A stretch of 64,000 nt of DNA from Candidatus Nomurabacteria bacterium (GCA_020631935.1 JACKGP010000003.1:43936-107935); one strand, 5' to 3'; shown: positions 8,507-16,610, numbered from the stretch's first letter. A program made the numbers and translations. The notes: generated from the letters alone by a model not told the origin.

Positions 8507-8528
8507 GAATCTCATCTAAATGAGATTC
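8507..8528 (-). promoter_or_regulatory. Inverted repeat in the secY leader
   Basis: GAATCTCAT and ATGAGATTC form a perfect 9-bp stem with a CTAA loop, 23 nt before the secY ATG and inside the predicted leader. It could be an operator or an RNA hairpin affecting secY expression. Confidence 0.5.
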
Positions 8529-8550
8529 AAGTCTTCTTTCGAATATCTTT

Positions 8551-8556
8551 ATTATA
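8551..8556 (-). promoter_or_regulatory. -10 box of secY promoter
   Basis: TATAAT on the minus strand between the rplO terminator and the secY leader hairpin. The hexamer 17 bp upstream (TTTCGC) is a poor -35. Confidence 0.5.
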
Positions 8557-8567
8557 CTATGAGATGC

Positions 8568-8586
8568 ATAGTGGCGAAACCACTAT
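8568..8586 (-). terminator. Hairpin at the rplO stop codon
   Basis: ATAGTGG/CCACTAT, a perfect 7-bp stem with a 5-nt loop overlapping the rplO stop. No strong U-tract follows, so it is an attenuating hairpin or partial terminator separating rplO from secY. Confidence 0.45.
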
Positions 8587-9062
8587 TTGTCGTTTTCTTC
8601 AGCTTTTTTAGTAGGCTGCTGTAGGGGCGTAGGTACTTTTTCAAATGTACCGCCAGCTTTTTTGATCGCATCCTGCACAGATTTGCTAGCAGCCTGAACT
8701 TTTAGGTTTACGGCCTTATTCAATTCGCCACGCGAAATTACCTTTACTGAGTGAAACGGCGTAGCAATTAACCCCGCTTCAAATAGAGTCATATTATCGG
8801 CAGTTTTACCCTTTAAATCAGCAAGACGGTCTAGGTAAACCACCTGAGCTGGAGTCCGCAGGCTCTTAAATCCTCGGTTTTTGGGCACGGCCTGCACTAG
8901 CTGGCGCTGACCACCTTGGAATATGGCAAGTAGCTTCTTTCCGGTACGAGCACCCTGACCTTTTGTACCACGACCAGCAGTTTTACCACGACCAGCTGCG
9001 ATCCCGCGACCAACACGACGCTTGTTCTTGTTTGCAGATACCTGGAGTTCATTGTATTTCAT
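8583..9062 (-). CDS. rplO: 50S ribosomal protein L15 (uL15)
   Basis: Late-assembly large-subunit protein. The glycine-rich N-terminal arm (RRVGRGIAAGRGKTAGRGTK) near residues 16-35 and the FQGGQRQLVQAVPKNRGF block identify it. It has 159 residues with a Lys/Glu tail. Its ATG overlaps the rpsE stop by one base. The rpmD gene (uL30) normally found between rpsE and rplO is missing. Confidence 0.97.
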   Translation of the reverse strand: MKYNELQVSANKNKRRVGRGIAAGRGKTAGRGTKGQGARTGKKLLAIFQGGQRQLVQAVPKNRGFKSLRTPAQVVYLDRLADLKGKTADNMTLFEAGLIATPFHSVKVISRGELNKAVNLKVQAASKSVQDAIKKAGGTFEKVPTPLQQPTKKAEENDK

Positions 9063-9670
9063 TACTTAACCTCCTTCTTGGTAGTGCTCTTAGCTGATTT
9101 TTTTTCAGCTGCTAGCCACTGGTCGCGTGGAACGATGCTACGCAAAGCCTCTATAGTGGCGTAGGCTATATTTACCTTGTTTGTTGAACCTAAGCTTTTT
9201 GAAAGTAGGTTGTTTATACCAGTTACGCCTATAACCTGACGAACCACACCACCGGCAATAACACCAGTACCTGGCGCAGCAGGCTTGATAAGTACACGAG
9301 CGCCGCTTACTTTTACTTCAGCGTCGTGAGGTATGGTCGCGTTCACTACCGGGATGGTGATTAGGTTCTTCTTTGCTACATCTGTAGCCTTCGAAACTGC
9401 CGTCTGTACGTCTGCGCCTTTAGACACGCCGACACCGACTCGATTTTTACGGTCTCCCACAACAACTAGTGCCTTGAACCGGAAGCGTCGACCGCCCTTT
9501 ACGACACGAGCAACACGGTCGATATTGATAACAACTTCTTCAAATTCTTTTGGCGCATCATCGCGCGCATTTCGTCGATCATCACGACGACCACCACGCG
9601 GACTTCGGCCACGACTCTGCGGGGCTTCTGCGCGAGGGGTAGTAGCAGCTGTTTTCTTCTCTTCAGCCAT
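9062..9670 (-). CDS. rpsE: 30S ribosomal protein S5 (uS5)
   Basis: Accuracy-centre protein of the 30S subunit. A low-complexity basic N-terminal extension of about 55 residues (AEEKKTAATTPRAEAPQSRG) precedes the double-stranded RNA-binding core: EEVVINIDRVARVVKGGRRF, then VGVGVSKGADVQTAVSKA, and the C-terminal ATIEALRSI. The frame is open further upstream, but MAEEKKT is the first ATG that does not run into rplR. No uL30 gene follows. Confidence 0.96.
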   Translation of the reverse strand: MAEEKKTAATTPRAEAPQSRGRSPRGGRRDDRRNARDDAPKEFEEVVINIDRVARVVKGGRRFRFKALVVVGDRKNRVGVGVSKGADVQTAVSKATDVAKKNLITIPVVNATIPHDAEVKVSGARVLIKPAAPGTGVIAGGVVRQVIGVTGINNLLSKSLGSTNKVNIAYATIEALRSIVPRDQWLAAEKKSAKSTTKKEVK

Positions 9671-9671
9671 A

Positions 9672-10028
9672 CTAGAACTCCAATCCTTCTTTACGTGCAG
9701 CGTCTGCAAGCGCTTTTAGTCGACCAGCGTATTGGCGACCATTGCGATCAAAGACAACTGTGGTTATTTTCTTCTTCTTAGCGTTTTTTGCAATTTCAGC
9801 ACCTATCTTGGCGCATTTCTCTGTCATTGTGCCAGTTGCTTTTGCACCGACAGTAGTTGCAGCGGCCAATGTATTTCCGGCCACATCGTCAATCAATTGA
9901 GCCGACACGTGCATATTACTGATGGTAACGCTCAATCGTGGACGTTCAGTGGTGCCGCTAACCTTTGCGCGTACCCTGTTCTTGCGAAGGCTTCGATTAA
10001 GTAGTTTTTTAGCTAGTGCATTTCCCAT
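9672..10028 (-). CDS. rplR: 50S ribosomal protein L18 (uL18)
   Basis: 5S rRNA-binding protein with 118 residues. The RNA-binding segment RVRAKVSGTTERPRLSVTIS is near 17-36, and the end FDRNGRQYAGRLKALADAAR-KEGLEF is characteristic. It lies 2 bp from both rplF and rpsE in standard spc-operon order. Confidence 0.96.
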   Translation of the reverse strand: MGNALAKKLLNRSLRKNRVRAKVSGTTERPRLSVTISNMHVSAQLIDDVAGNTLAAATTVGAKATGTMTEKCAKIGAEIAKNAKKKKITTVVFDRNGRQYAGRLKALADAARKEGLEF

Positions 10029-10030
10029 GA

Positions 10031-10564
10031 TTACTTACCTGTCTTTCCGCTCTTACGCAAAATTTGCTCATCAGCATACTTAATACCCTTGCCCTTGTAG
10101 GGTTCAGGCTTTCGAAGCTTACGAATATCAGCTGCGACCTGACCGACAGCCTGCTTATCTATACCACTAACGGTAATCTCCATCTTGTTGGTTGAGATTT
10201 GAATGCCCTGTGGCGCCTTGTAGAGTACAGGGTGAGAGTAGCCTAAGCTCATCTCTAGGTCTGTTCCCTTCATAGCTACGCGGAATCCAACACCGTTCAC
10301 CTCTAGCTTCTTTTCGAAGCCTTTAGTTACGCCTTCGACGGCGTTATTTATTAGTGAGCGCTGTAGGCCGTGTTGGCTTTTGGCAATTTTTTCATCGTCT
10401 TTTCTAGTGACACTGATTTTTCCATCTTCTGACTTTACAGTTACGTCGCTCAGGTGTGGCACGGTCAGTTCGCCCTTGGCTCCCTTTACCGTGATAACAT
10501 CTGAATCGACCGTGATTGTCACGCCTGATGGTATGTCAATTGGTAGTTTTCCGATTCGACTCAT
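10031..10564 (-). CDS. rplF: 50S ribosomal protein L6 (uL6)
   Basis: Protein near the factor-binding site with two L6 repeats. It opens with MSRIGKLPIDIPSGVTITVD and includes GVTKGFEKKLEVNGVGFRVA, GYSHPV and IRKLRKPEPYKGKGIKYADE near the C-terminus. Its 177 residues match the family. Standard position between rpsH and rplR. Confidence 0.97.
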   Translation of the reverse strand: MSRIGKLPIDIPSGVTITVDSDVITVKGAKGELTVPHLSDVTVKSEDGKISVTRKDDEKIAKSQHGLQRSLINNAVEGVTKGFEKKLEVNGVGFRVAMKGTDLEMSLGYSHPVLYKAPQGIQISTNKMEITVSGIDKQAVGQVAADIRKLRKPEPYKGKGIKYADEQILRKSGKTGK

Positions 10565-10584
10565 ATCTTATCCTTTCTCTAATA

Positions 10585-10986
10585 CTAATAAACTTTTAGT
10601 AGCAGTTCGCCACCAAGTTTGTTCTTTACAGCTTCGGCTCCAGTCATAACGCCCTTGCTAGTTGAAACTAGCACAATACCGCGACCAGATTTCACCTTTG
10701 GAATATCAGCCGCAGCCGCGTACATACGTCGACCTGGCTTACTCATACGAGTAAGTTCGGTAAACGTTACGTTTTCACCATCATTATTGATAGTAACGAC
10801 CAAAATGCCGCGAGGTTTCCCAGCCTCTTCTTTAACATCAGCTAGGTAGCCATTCTTCTTTAGTTGCTCAGCAACGACTTTCTTTAGCTTGCTAGTTGGA
10901 ACAGTAATTTCTGTCTTGCCAACGGCTGCTGCATTCCTGATTCGGGTTAGGAGATCAGCTATCGGGTCTGTAGATTGTAAACTCAT
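10585..10986 (-). CDS. rpsH: 30S ribosomal protein S8 (uS8)
   Basis: Central 16S rRNA binder and, in other bacteria, translational regulator of the spc operon. It opens with TDPIADLLTRIRNAAAVGKT and ends with the signature SGRGIVLVSTSKGVMTGAEA followed by GGELLLKVY. It has 133 residues. A 20-bp gap with a Shine-Dalgarno-like AAAGGA precedes rplF. Confidence 0.97.
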   Translation of the reverse strand: MSLQSTDPIADLLTRIRNAAAVGKTEITVPTSKLKKVVAEQLKKNGYLADVKEEAGKPRGILVVTINNDGENVTFTELTRMSKPGRRMYAAAADIPKVKSGRGIVLVSTSKGVMTGAEAVKNKLGGELLLKVY

Positions 10987-11004
10987 ATTCTTTTCTCCTT
11001 TCCT

Positions 11005-11274
11005 TTACCAACTACTCTTCTTTACGCCTGGGATCTTGCCTTCTGAGGCAAGCTTACGGAAGTTAATACGATTCAGGCCAAATTTACGCATATATCCGTG
11101 CGGACGACCACTTAGGACATCGCGGTTTTTCCAGCGAGTTGGGCTAGAGTTTCGTGGAAGCTTCTGTAAGCCTTCTTGGTCACCCATTTCCTTCAACTCG
11201 GCGCGCTTTTCAGCATATTTCTTTATCATCTTTTTGCGCTTTTCGTCGCGGGCTATCATAGATTTCTTTGCCAT
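11005..11274 (-). CDS. rpsN: 30S ribosomal protein S14 (uS14), zinc-less form
   Basis: Head protein needed for 30S assembly. At 89 residues it is the long type, with the family end GRPHGYMRKFGLNRINFRKL and PGVKKSSW. The CxxC pairs of zinc-ribbon S14 are absent, so it is a C-minus form. Its start overlaps the rplE stop by one base. Confidence 0.97.
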   Translation of the reverse strand: MAKKSMIARDEKRKKMIKKYAEKRAELKEMGDQEGLQKLPRNSSPTRWKNRDVLSGRPHGYMRKFGLNRINFRKLASEGKIPGVKKSSW

Positions 11275-11870
11275 TACTTAGCTCCTCCCTGTTTTTCAAA
11301 CGGAATACCAAACTTTTCTAGTAATGCACGGCTAGACTCTTTGCTGCCGTTGCTTACTACGAAAGTAACCTGAAGGCCGTGAATTGTTTGAGTTTCCTCA
11401 AATGTTAATTCTGGAAAAATAGACTGCTCGACAATACCGAGTGAATAGTTTCCTGATCGGTCAAAAGCCTTTGCTTTTACACCGTGAAAGTCGCGAACTC
11501 GAGGCAAAGCGACGTTTACTAGCCTATCCAGGAACTCGTACATACGAGCACCGCGCAATGTAACAGTATGGCCAACAGGCTGACCCATATTTGCACGGAT
11601 CTTGAAGCCTGCAATTGACTTCTTTGGCAAAACTGAAATAGGTGCTTGACCTGTAATCTTTGTTAGAGTGTTCTTTACGGCACTCTGGAACTGCTTGTTG
11701 TCTTTAGCTTTTCCTGTCCCCGCTGAAACCGTAATCTTTTCTAAGCCTGGAACTTCATGTATGTTCTCAAGTTTCAATTCGGCCTGTAGTTCCTTGCGGT
11801 ATGTATCTTGGTACAAGGCTTTCAAGCGAGGAGCTGGAGCTTTGGTGTTTTTGGTAGATTTCTCTGCCAT
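11274..11870 (-). CDS. rplE: 50S ribosomal protein L5 (uL5)
   Basis: 5S rRNA-binding protein of the central protuberance. It shows NIHEVPGLEKITVSAGTG, AGFKIRANMGQPVGHTVTLR and the C-terminal MQVTFVV-like block (GLQVTFVVSNGSKESSRAL). A basic N-terminal extension of about 15 residues precedes the core, giving 198 residues. Coupled to rplX and rpsN by one-base overlaps. Confidence 0.97.
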   Translation of the reverse strand: MAEKSTKNTKAPAPRLKALYQDTYRKELQAELKLENIHEVPGLEKITVSAGTGKAKDNKQFQSAVKNTLTKITGQAPISVLPKKSIAGFKIRANMGQPVGHTVTLRGARMYEFLDRLVNVALPRVRDFHGVKAKAFDRSGNYSLGIVEQSIFPELTFEETQTIHGLQVTFVVSNGSKESSRALLEKFGIPFEKQGGAK

Positions 11871-12190
11871 TACTTAATCTCCTTATCCTTTAATGCACGT
11901 GCTGTGCGTACTTTTTTACCAGCTGCATTCTTAGACAGACCAACTCGGCTTGTTTTGCCAGTTTTTTCGTCTACCACTAGTGCAACTTTACTAATGTCCA
12001 TTGGAACATGAATGTCACGCTTGCCACCTTGTGGATTAAGCTGACTTGGGCGCACATGTCGCACACCAACGCCAACGCCCTCTATAAAAACGGTGTTCTT
12101 TTTGGTGTCAACAGACAGCACTTTTCCAGTAGTTCCCTTTTTACTGCCTGTGATTATCTTTACTACGTCACCAGATCGAATTCGAGCCAT
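11870..12190 (-). CDS. rplX: 50S ribosomal protein L24 (uL24)
   Basis: Assembly initiator protein with a KOW motif (RSGDVVKIITGSKKGTTGKV) near residues 5-24 and the SQLNPQGGKRDIHVPMDISK block near 50-69. 106 residues, usual size. One-base overlap with rplE. Confidence 0.97.
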   Translation of the reverse strand: MARIRSGDVVKIITGSKKGTTGKVLSVDTKKNTVFIEGVGVGVRHVRPSQLNPQGGKRDIHVPMDISKVALVVDEKTGKTSRVGLSKNAAGKKVRTARALKDKEIK

Positions 12191-12191
12191 A

Positions 12192-12560
12192 TTATAGTAC
12201 CTCCGGCGCTAAGCTAATAATCTTTGAGTAGCCCATGTCTCGAAGTTCGCGTGGAACTGGGCCGAATACACGAGTCGCACGTGGCTGCTTATCGTCGCCG
12301 ATGATAACAGCTGCGTTATCATCAAATGCGATTGTTGAGCCGTCTTTTCGCTGGATTTGATCGCGAGTTCTGACGACTACAGCCTTCACAACAGACTTTT
12401 TCTTTACGTTACCAGTCGGGCTGGCATCTTTAACCGTCGCAACAATGATATCGCCAACTCGGGCGTATCGACGACCGCTACCGCCAAGTACTCGGATACA
12501 TAGAATTTCTTTCGCACCGCTGTTGTCGGTAACTTTTAGGCGGCTTTCTTGCTGAATCAT
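12192..12560 (-). CDS. rplN: 50S ribosomal protein L14 (uL14)
   Basis: Subunit-interface protein with 122 residues. It opens MIQQESRLKVTDNSGAKEI and has the family end GPVPRELRDMGYSKIISLAP-EVL. RATRVFGPVPREL is the conserved segment that contacts factors such as RsfS. It lies one base after rpsQ. Confidence 0.98.
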   Translation of the reverse strand: MIQQESRLKVTDNSGAKEILCIRVLGGSGRRYARVGDIIVATVKDASPTGNVKKKSVVKAVVVRTRDQIQRKDGSTIAFDDNAAVIIGDDKQPRATRVFGPVPRELRDMGYSKIISLAPEVL

Positions 12561-12899
12561 TTAAGCCTCCTTCTGTTCTTTCTTGCTAGACTTTGGAGCC
12601 TCAGGCGCTGCCTTCTTCTCAACCAGCTCTTCTTCGTCCTTTAGCTCAACACGACCCTTAGACTTGGCGTCAATACTCTTTAGCTTGAATGCTTTTGTCT
12701 TTGAAAACGGTCGACACGCTTCAGCAGTAACTCGGTCGCCTACGTGTGCTTCGTTCTTCTCGTCGTGCACTTGATATGAGCGATTTACTGTGTACTGCTT
12801 TTTATAAAGCGGGTGTGTTTCGCGACTCGTCACGACGACCGTGATAGTTTTGTCGCGTGAGTCTGAAGTCACCACGCCACTTAGTTGCTTCTGTGACAT
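12561..12899 (-). CDS. rpsQ: 30S ribosomal protein S17 (uS17)
   Basis: 16S rRNA-binding OB-fold protein. The core covers residues 1-80: GVVTSDSRDKTITVVVTSRE, then HPLYKKQYTVNRSYQVHDE, and ACRPFSKTKAFKL. A Glu/Lys-rich tail of about 30 residues follows, making it longer (112) than the usual 80-90. One base after rpmC. Confidence 0.96.
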   Translation of the reverse strand: MSQKQLSGVVTSDSRDKTITVVVTSRETHPLYKKQYTVNRSYQVHDEKNEAHVGDRVTAEACRPFSKTKAFKLKSIDAKSKGRVELKDEEELVEKKAAPEAPKSSKKEQKEA

Positions 12900-12900
12900 A

Positions 12901-13110
12901 CTACTTCTCCTCTCCCTTGTTCATATTTTGCTTGGTTAGCTCTCTCGCTATATCTTTGCGATAGCTTTTTAGTACTCGTGGATTAACTAATTCACCAGCA
13001 GCGTGTGACTTGCGTGCCAACTGTAGGTCCGTGCGCAATTCGTCAAGGCTCTTTGCTTTTGCATCAGCCTTCTTAGCTGTCGCCTTCTTGGTAGTCTTTT
13101 TCTCTGCCAT
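12901..13110 (-). CDS. rpmC: 50S ribosomal protein L29 (uL29) with basic N-terminal extension
   Basis: Protein at the exit tunnel that helps form the SRP and trigger-factor docking site. The core (LDELRTDLQLARKSHAAGEL, then NPRVLKSYRKDIARELT) is the normal two-helix L29. It is preceded by a Lys/Ala/Thr-rich stretch of about 20 residues that is unusual for the family. 69 residues. Lies one base after rplP. Confidence 0.94.
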   Translation of the reverse strand: MAEKKTTKKATAKKADAKAKSLDELRTDLQLARKSHAAGELVNPRVLKSYRKDIARELTKQNMNKGEEK

Positions 13111-13111
13111 A

Positions 13112-13525
13112 TTACGCTCCGTGCCTCTTTATAAACTTAGTCTTGACCGGCAGTTTGTGGCTAGCTAGGCGCATTGCTTCGCGCGCTACAGACTCTTCTA
13201 CGCCCTTCATCTCGAACATGACTGTTCCAGCCTTTACTTTCGCTACAAAGAATTCAGGTGCGCCCTTGCCGCCGCCCATCTTTAGACCTAGTGGTTTGCG
13301 AGTAACAGGAGTATGTGGGAAGATGCGAATCCAGATTTTACCACCACGCTTGATGTGACGAGTCATTGCCTGACGAGCCGCTTCAATCTGGCGACTAGTA
13401 ATACGTTCGTTTGACTGCGACTGAAGACCGTAGTCCCCGAAAGCAACATAGTTGCCGCGAGTAGCTACGCCATCATTCTTACCAATTCGAACGCGTCGAA
13501 ACTTCGTTTTCTTTGGTAATAACAT
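13112..13525 (-). CDS. rplP: 50S ribosomal protein L16 (uL16)
   Basis: Organises the A-site region of the peptidyl transferase centre. It opens MLLPKKTKFRRVRIGKNDGV and has ITSRQIEAARQAMTRHIKRG, IRIFPHTPVTRKPLGLKMGG and KGAPEFFVAKVKAG, all strongly conserved. 137 residues. Overlaps rpsC by one base. Confidence 0.98.
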   Translation of the reverse strand: MLLPKKTKFRRVRIGKNDGVATRGNYVAFGDYGLQSQSNERITSRQIEAARQAMTRHIKRGGKIWIRIFPHTPVTRKPLGLKMGGGKGAPEFFVAKVKAGTVMFEMKGVEESVAREAMRLASHKLPVKTKFIKRHGA

Positions 13526-14166
13526 TACGAGTCTCTCCTTTCGCCCTTGTAAATCCAGACTTTAACACCTGTAATACCACCGCCGTTTGGCATCTGCGCT
13601 CGAGCTACATGGAAGTCCACATCTGCACGCAACGTGTGAAGAGGAACCGAGCCTTCAATAAGCTTCTCGCGACGAGCCATTTCAGCATTGTTTAGACGTC
13701 CAGCAACCTCGATACGAATACCTTTGGCACCAGCGTTCATAGTGTTCTGAGCTGACATTTTAGTAGCACGACGGAAGTTTATACGGCGCTCTAGCTGGTG
13801 AGCTATATTTTCAGCAACAAGCTTGGCTGATAGCTCTGGACGCTTAACTTCTTCGATGTTGATACGAACTGGACTGCTAACAATCTTTTCAATGATAGAC
13901 TTCAATTCGTTTACACCAGCACCACCACGACCAATTACTACACCAGCTTTCGCTGTATGGATAGTTACAGTCACCATGTTGGCGCTACGTTCGATTTCAA
14001 TACGCGCAATGGTTGGTCGAGACTCGAATCTCTTTTCAATTATTTCGCGAATTTTGATGTCTTCCGCTAGCCACTTGGCAAAGTCACCTTTACCGGCGAA
14101 CCAGCGCGAATCCCAGTTCTTGTGAACTTGCAAGCGGAAGCTTAGTGGGTTTACTTTTTGGCCCAT
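13525..14166 (-). CDS. rpsC: 30S ribosomal protein S3 (uS3)
   Basis: mRNA-entry protein with a type II KH domain (VVIGRGGAGVNELKSIIEKI near residues 75-94) and the C-terminal domain with GRLNNAEMARREKLIEGSVP and DVDFHVARAQMPNGGGITGV. It opens MGQKVNPLSFRLQVHKNWDS. At 213 residues it is a little shorter than typical, lacking an extended C-terminal tail. Coupled to rplV by a one-base overlap. Confidence 0.98.
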   Translation of the reverse strand: MGQKVNPLSFRLQVHKNWDSRWFAGKGDFAKWLAEDIKIREIIEKRFESRPTIARIEIERSANMVTVTIHTAKAGVVIGRGGAGVNELKSIIEKIVSSPVRINIEEVKRPELSAKLVAENIAHQLERRINFRRATKMSAQNTMNAGAKGIRIEVAGRLNNAEMARREKLIEGSVPLHTLRADVDFHVARAQMPNGGGITGVKVWIYKGERRDS

Positions 14167-14576
14167 TACTTTGCCTCCTCTTTCTTTGCTGTAGCTGGCT
14201 TTTTAGCTGCAGCTGGTTTCTTCTTTGGCTTTTCGCTACCAGTTACGACCACTAGGATGTTGCTAGTTTTCTTCTGGAATGGAAGAGCCATGCCGCGCAT
14301 GTGTGGCTTGAAACGCTTTAGGCGCTTGCCAGCAGTTACGCTTAGGGTTGTAATTTTCAAACTTTTAGCGTCCAGGCCGTGGTTATTTACGGCGCTCGCC
14401 TGTGCGCTAGCGATTGCTTTCTTGATAGGTAGCGCTGAACGGCGTGGAACATGGTCTAGGATTACTAGAGCATCCGCTACTGTGCGGTTGCGCACCAAGC
14501 TAGCTACGATACTAACTTTTCGTGGCGCAAGGTCTAGACCTTTCGTGTAGCTTCTAACAGTAAAGAGTTCAGCCAT
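14166..14576 (-). CDS. rplV: 50S ribosomal protein L22 (uL22)
   Basis: Lines the nascent-peptide tunnel. The core includes GLDLAPRKVSIVASLVRNRT, ASAQASAVNNHGLDAKSLKI, and the beta-hairpin KRFKPHMRGMALPFQKKTSN. A C-terminal Lys/Ala-rich tail of about 25 residues (KPKKKPAAAKKPATAKK) extends it to 136. Confidence 0.97.
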   Translation of the reverse strand: MAELFTVRSYTKGLDLAPRKVSIVASLVRNRTVADALVILDHVPRRSALPIKKAIASAQASAVNNHGLDAKSLKITTLSVTAGKRLKRFKPHMRGMALPFQKKTSNILVVVTGSEKPKKKPAAAKKPATAKKEEAK

Positions 14577-14578
14577 GC

Positions 14579-14842
14579 CTATTTCTCCTTACCGCCGTGC
14601 TTACGGAACTTACGGGTTGGGCTAAACTCTCCGAGTTTGTGTCCAACCATATTTTCTGAAACATAAACTGGTACGTGAACCTTACCGTTGTGTACAGCAA
14701 AGTTCTTACCGACCATTTCTGGTGTAATTGTTGAGCTACGCGCCCAAGTCTTGATTACAGTTCGATCGTCTTTAGATAGCGCCGCTACTTTTTTAGCAAG
14801 CTTGGCGTCGACGAATGGACCCTTTTTGAGTGATCGACTCAT
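14579..14842 (-). CDS. rpsS: 30S ribosomal protein S19 (uS19)
   Basis: Head protein paired with S13. It opens MSRSLKKGPFVDAKLAKKV and carries TWARSSTITPEMVGKNFAVH and VSENMVGHKLGEFSPTRKFR. The 87 residues are of usual length. Confidence 0.98.
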   Translation of the reverse strand: MSRSLKKGPFVDAKLAKKVAALSKDDRTVIKTWARSSTITPEMVGKNFAVHNGKVHVPVYVSENMVGHKLGEFSPTRKFRKHGGKEK

Positions 14843-14845
14843 AGA

Positions 14846-15685
14846 TTACCTCTTCCTCTTCGCGTCGTGGCGCGTTCGTACGATTAATTTATTGCTTGAT
14901 TTGCGTCGGCGAGTGCGGTAACCAAGAGTAAGCTGACCCCATGGAGTGCGAGGTGCCTTACCGGTACCATGCGAACCACCGTCACCACCACCATGAGGGT
15001 GATCTGCCGCGTTCATCACAACACCACGCACGCTCGGGCGGATACCCTTGCGGCGATTGCGTCCAGCTGAACCAATCTTAACGTTTTGGTGCTGTACGTT
15101 TCCAACTGTTCCGATGGTAGCCTGACATTCGATTCTAAACTTTCGAACTTCGCCAGATGGTAGCCTTACGGTAGCGTAGTTACCTTCTTTAGCCATTAGC
15201 TGAGCTTTTGTACCAGCGCCGCGAACCATTTGCGCGCCTTTACCAGCCTGAATTTCAATAGCGTAAATGCTTGAACCAACTGGAATTCGACTGAGTGGCA
15301 TGCGGTTTGAAGTCTCAACTGGAGCATCTTCACCGGAGGCAATCTTCTTGCCTTTCTGCATCTGAGTGTCGGCTAGAACGTAGTGGTACATACCGTGCTG
15401 ATCTTTTACGCGTGCGATACGTGCAGAGCGATTTGGATCATACTCGATTTCCTCAATAGTACCCTTTAAGCCAGCTGGCAGTTTGTGGTTTACCAAACGG
15501 TAGTGCCGCTTTACTCCACCACCTCTGTGGCGAGTTGTAATGCGACCTTGGTTGTTGCGACCGCTCGAGCGCTTCTTGCTCTTTGTTAGACTCTTTACAG
15601 ATGTGCGAGTTGTTATATCACTCAAATCTTGAGTCGTCATGCCGCGACGAGCAGGAGTAGTTGGGTTATAAGCTTTAATCGGCAT
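14846..15685 (-). CDS. rplB: 50S ribosomal protein L2 (uL2)
   Basis: Essential for subunit joining and peptidyl transfer. Motifs include NNQGRITTRHRGGGVKRHYR near residues 44-63, SARIARVKDQHGMYHYVLA, and the catalytic-region loop VVMNAADHPHGGGDGGSHGT with the conserved His. The basic C-terminus ends in RHDAKRKR. 279 residues. Overlaps rplW by one base. Confidence 0.98.
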   Translation of the reverse strand: MPIKAYNPTTPARRGMTTQDLSDITTRTSVKSLTKSKKRSSGRNNQGRITTRHRGGGVKRHYRLVNHKLPAGLKGTIEEIEYDPNRSARIARVKDQHGMYHYVLADTQMQKGKKIASGEDAPVETSNRMPLSRIPVGSSIYAIEIQAGKGAQMVRGAGTKAQLMAKEGNYATVRLPSGEVRKFRIECQATIGTVGNVQHQNVKIGSAGRNRRKGIRPSVRGVVMNAADHPHGGGDGGSHGTGKAPRTPWGQLTLGYRTRRRKSSNKLIVRTRHDAKRKR

Positions 15686-16002
15686 TACTTCTTCTCCTCT
15701 TTCTGCTCAGTTTCTTCAAATAGCTTAATTGAGCCTTTGCTCAAGGTTACATAAGCCTTCTTTGTATCTTGGCGGTGTGTTGTGCCTGGGTAGCTTCGTT
15801 TCCCTCGGCTGTATCGAACAGCCTTTCCGCTCTGGACAGCTACAGACACTTTACCAACACTTACGTCACCAAATTCAGCCTCTACGGCTTCAGCAATCTG
15901 CTGCTTGTTAGCGCTCATTGGAACGTTGAATACATATGTATTTTGGGCAGTTGCAAGGCGGTAAGCCTTCTCTGTTGCTCGTGGGGTGATAAGAATACTC
16001 AT
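15685..16002 (-). CDS. rplW: 50S ribosomal protein L23 (uL23)
   Basis: Exit-tunnel docking protein for trigger factor and SRP. It shows ITPRATEKAYRLATAQNTYV and the middle ANKQQIAEAVEAEFGDVSVG. The basic loop is RYSRGKRSYPGTTHRQDTKK. 105 residues. Overlaps both rplB and rplD by one base. Confidence 0.96.
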   Translation of the reverse strand: MSILITPRATEKAYRLATAQNTYVFNVPMSANKQQIAEAVEAEFGDVSVGKVSVAVQSGKAVRYSRGKRSYPGTTHRQDTKKAYVTLSKGSIKLFEETEQKEEKK

Positions 16003-16610
16003 TATTTTTCACCTCCATTTAGCCACTGCTCAATTGTCTTGACTGCCCTTGGCTCAATAACAATATGATCAGCGTTTATTACGTGATAGACATTTAGATA
16101 CGTGGCTCGAGACAGGATAACATTCTGTAGGTTGCGAGTTGCACGAATTAGCTCTGGCGTTTTCTCATCTACGACCAATAGAGCCTTGCGGTTTAGCTTG
16201 TTGTCAGCTAGGAACTTAGCGATTTCAGCGGTTTTACCCGTAGTCTTTATATCTGAAACTGTTATCTTCTTAGCCTTATTCGCAAGCGATAGCGCTTGTT
16301 TTACGGCAATGCGCTTAGTTGCTGTAGGCAGTTTCTTGGTATAGTTTTCGTTGCCACTTGGGCCGAATACAATACCACCACCGCGCCAGATTGGGTTACG
16401 GGTTGAGCCAAAACGTGCTCGGCCAGTACCCTTTTGTCGCCACGGCTTTTTACCACCACCGCGAACTTCGCCGCGCTTTAGAGTGGTTGCGCTAGACTGA
16501 CGAGCGTTTGCAAGGTAGGCATCATATGCGCGCTTGACGAGCTCGTGGTTAGCTACCTCGACACCAAACACACTTTTCGGTAGCGTAGTTTTCGTAGTAG
16601 TCTCAGCCAT
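16002..16610 (-). CDS. rplD: 50S ribosomal protein L4 (uL4)
   Basis: Tunnel-constriction protein; in Gammaproteobacteria also the S10 operon repressor. The tunnel loop region reads GGGKKPWRQKGTGRARFGST near residues 50-70, followed by WRGGGIVFGP. The C-terminal domain has LLVVDEKTPELIRATRNLQN. 202 residues. One-base overlap with rplC. Confidence 0.97.
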   Translation of the reverse strand: MAETTTKTTLPKSVFGVEVANHELVKRAYDAYLANARQSSATTLKRGEVRGGGKKPWRQKGTGRARFGSTRNPIWRGGGIVFGPSGNENYTKKLPTATKRIAVKQALSLANKAKKITVSDIKTTGKTAEIAKFLADNKLNRKALLVVDEKTPELIRATRNLQNVILSRATYLNVYHVINADHIVIEPRAVKTIEQWLNGGEK

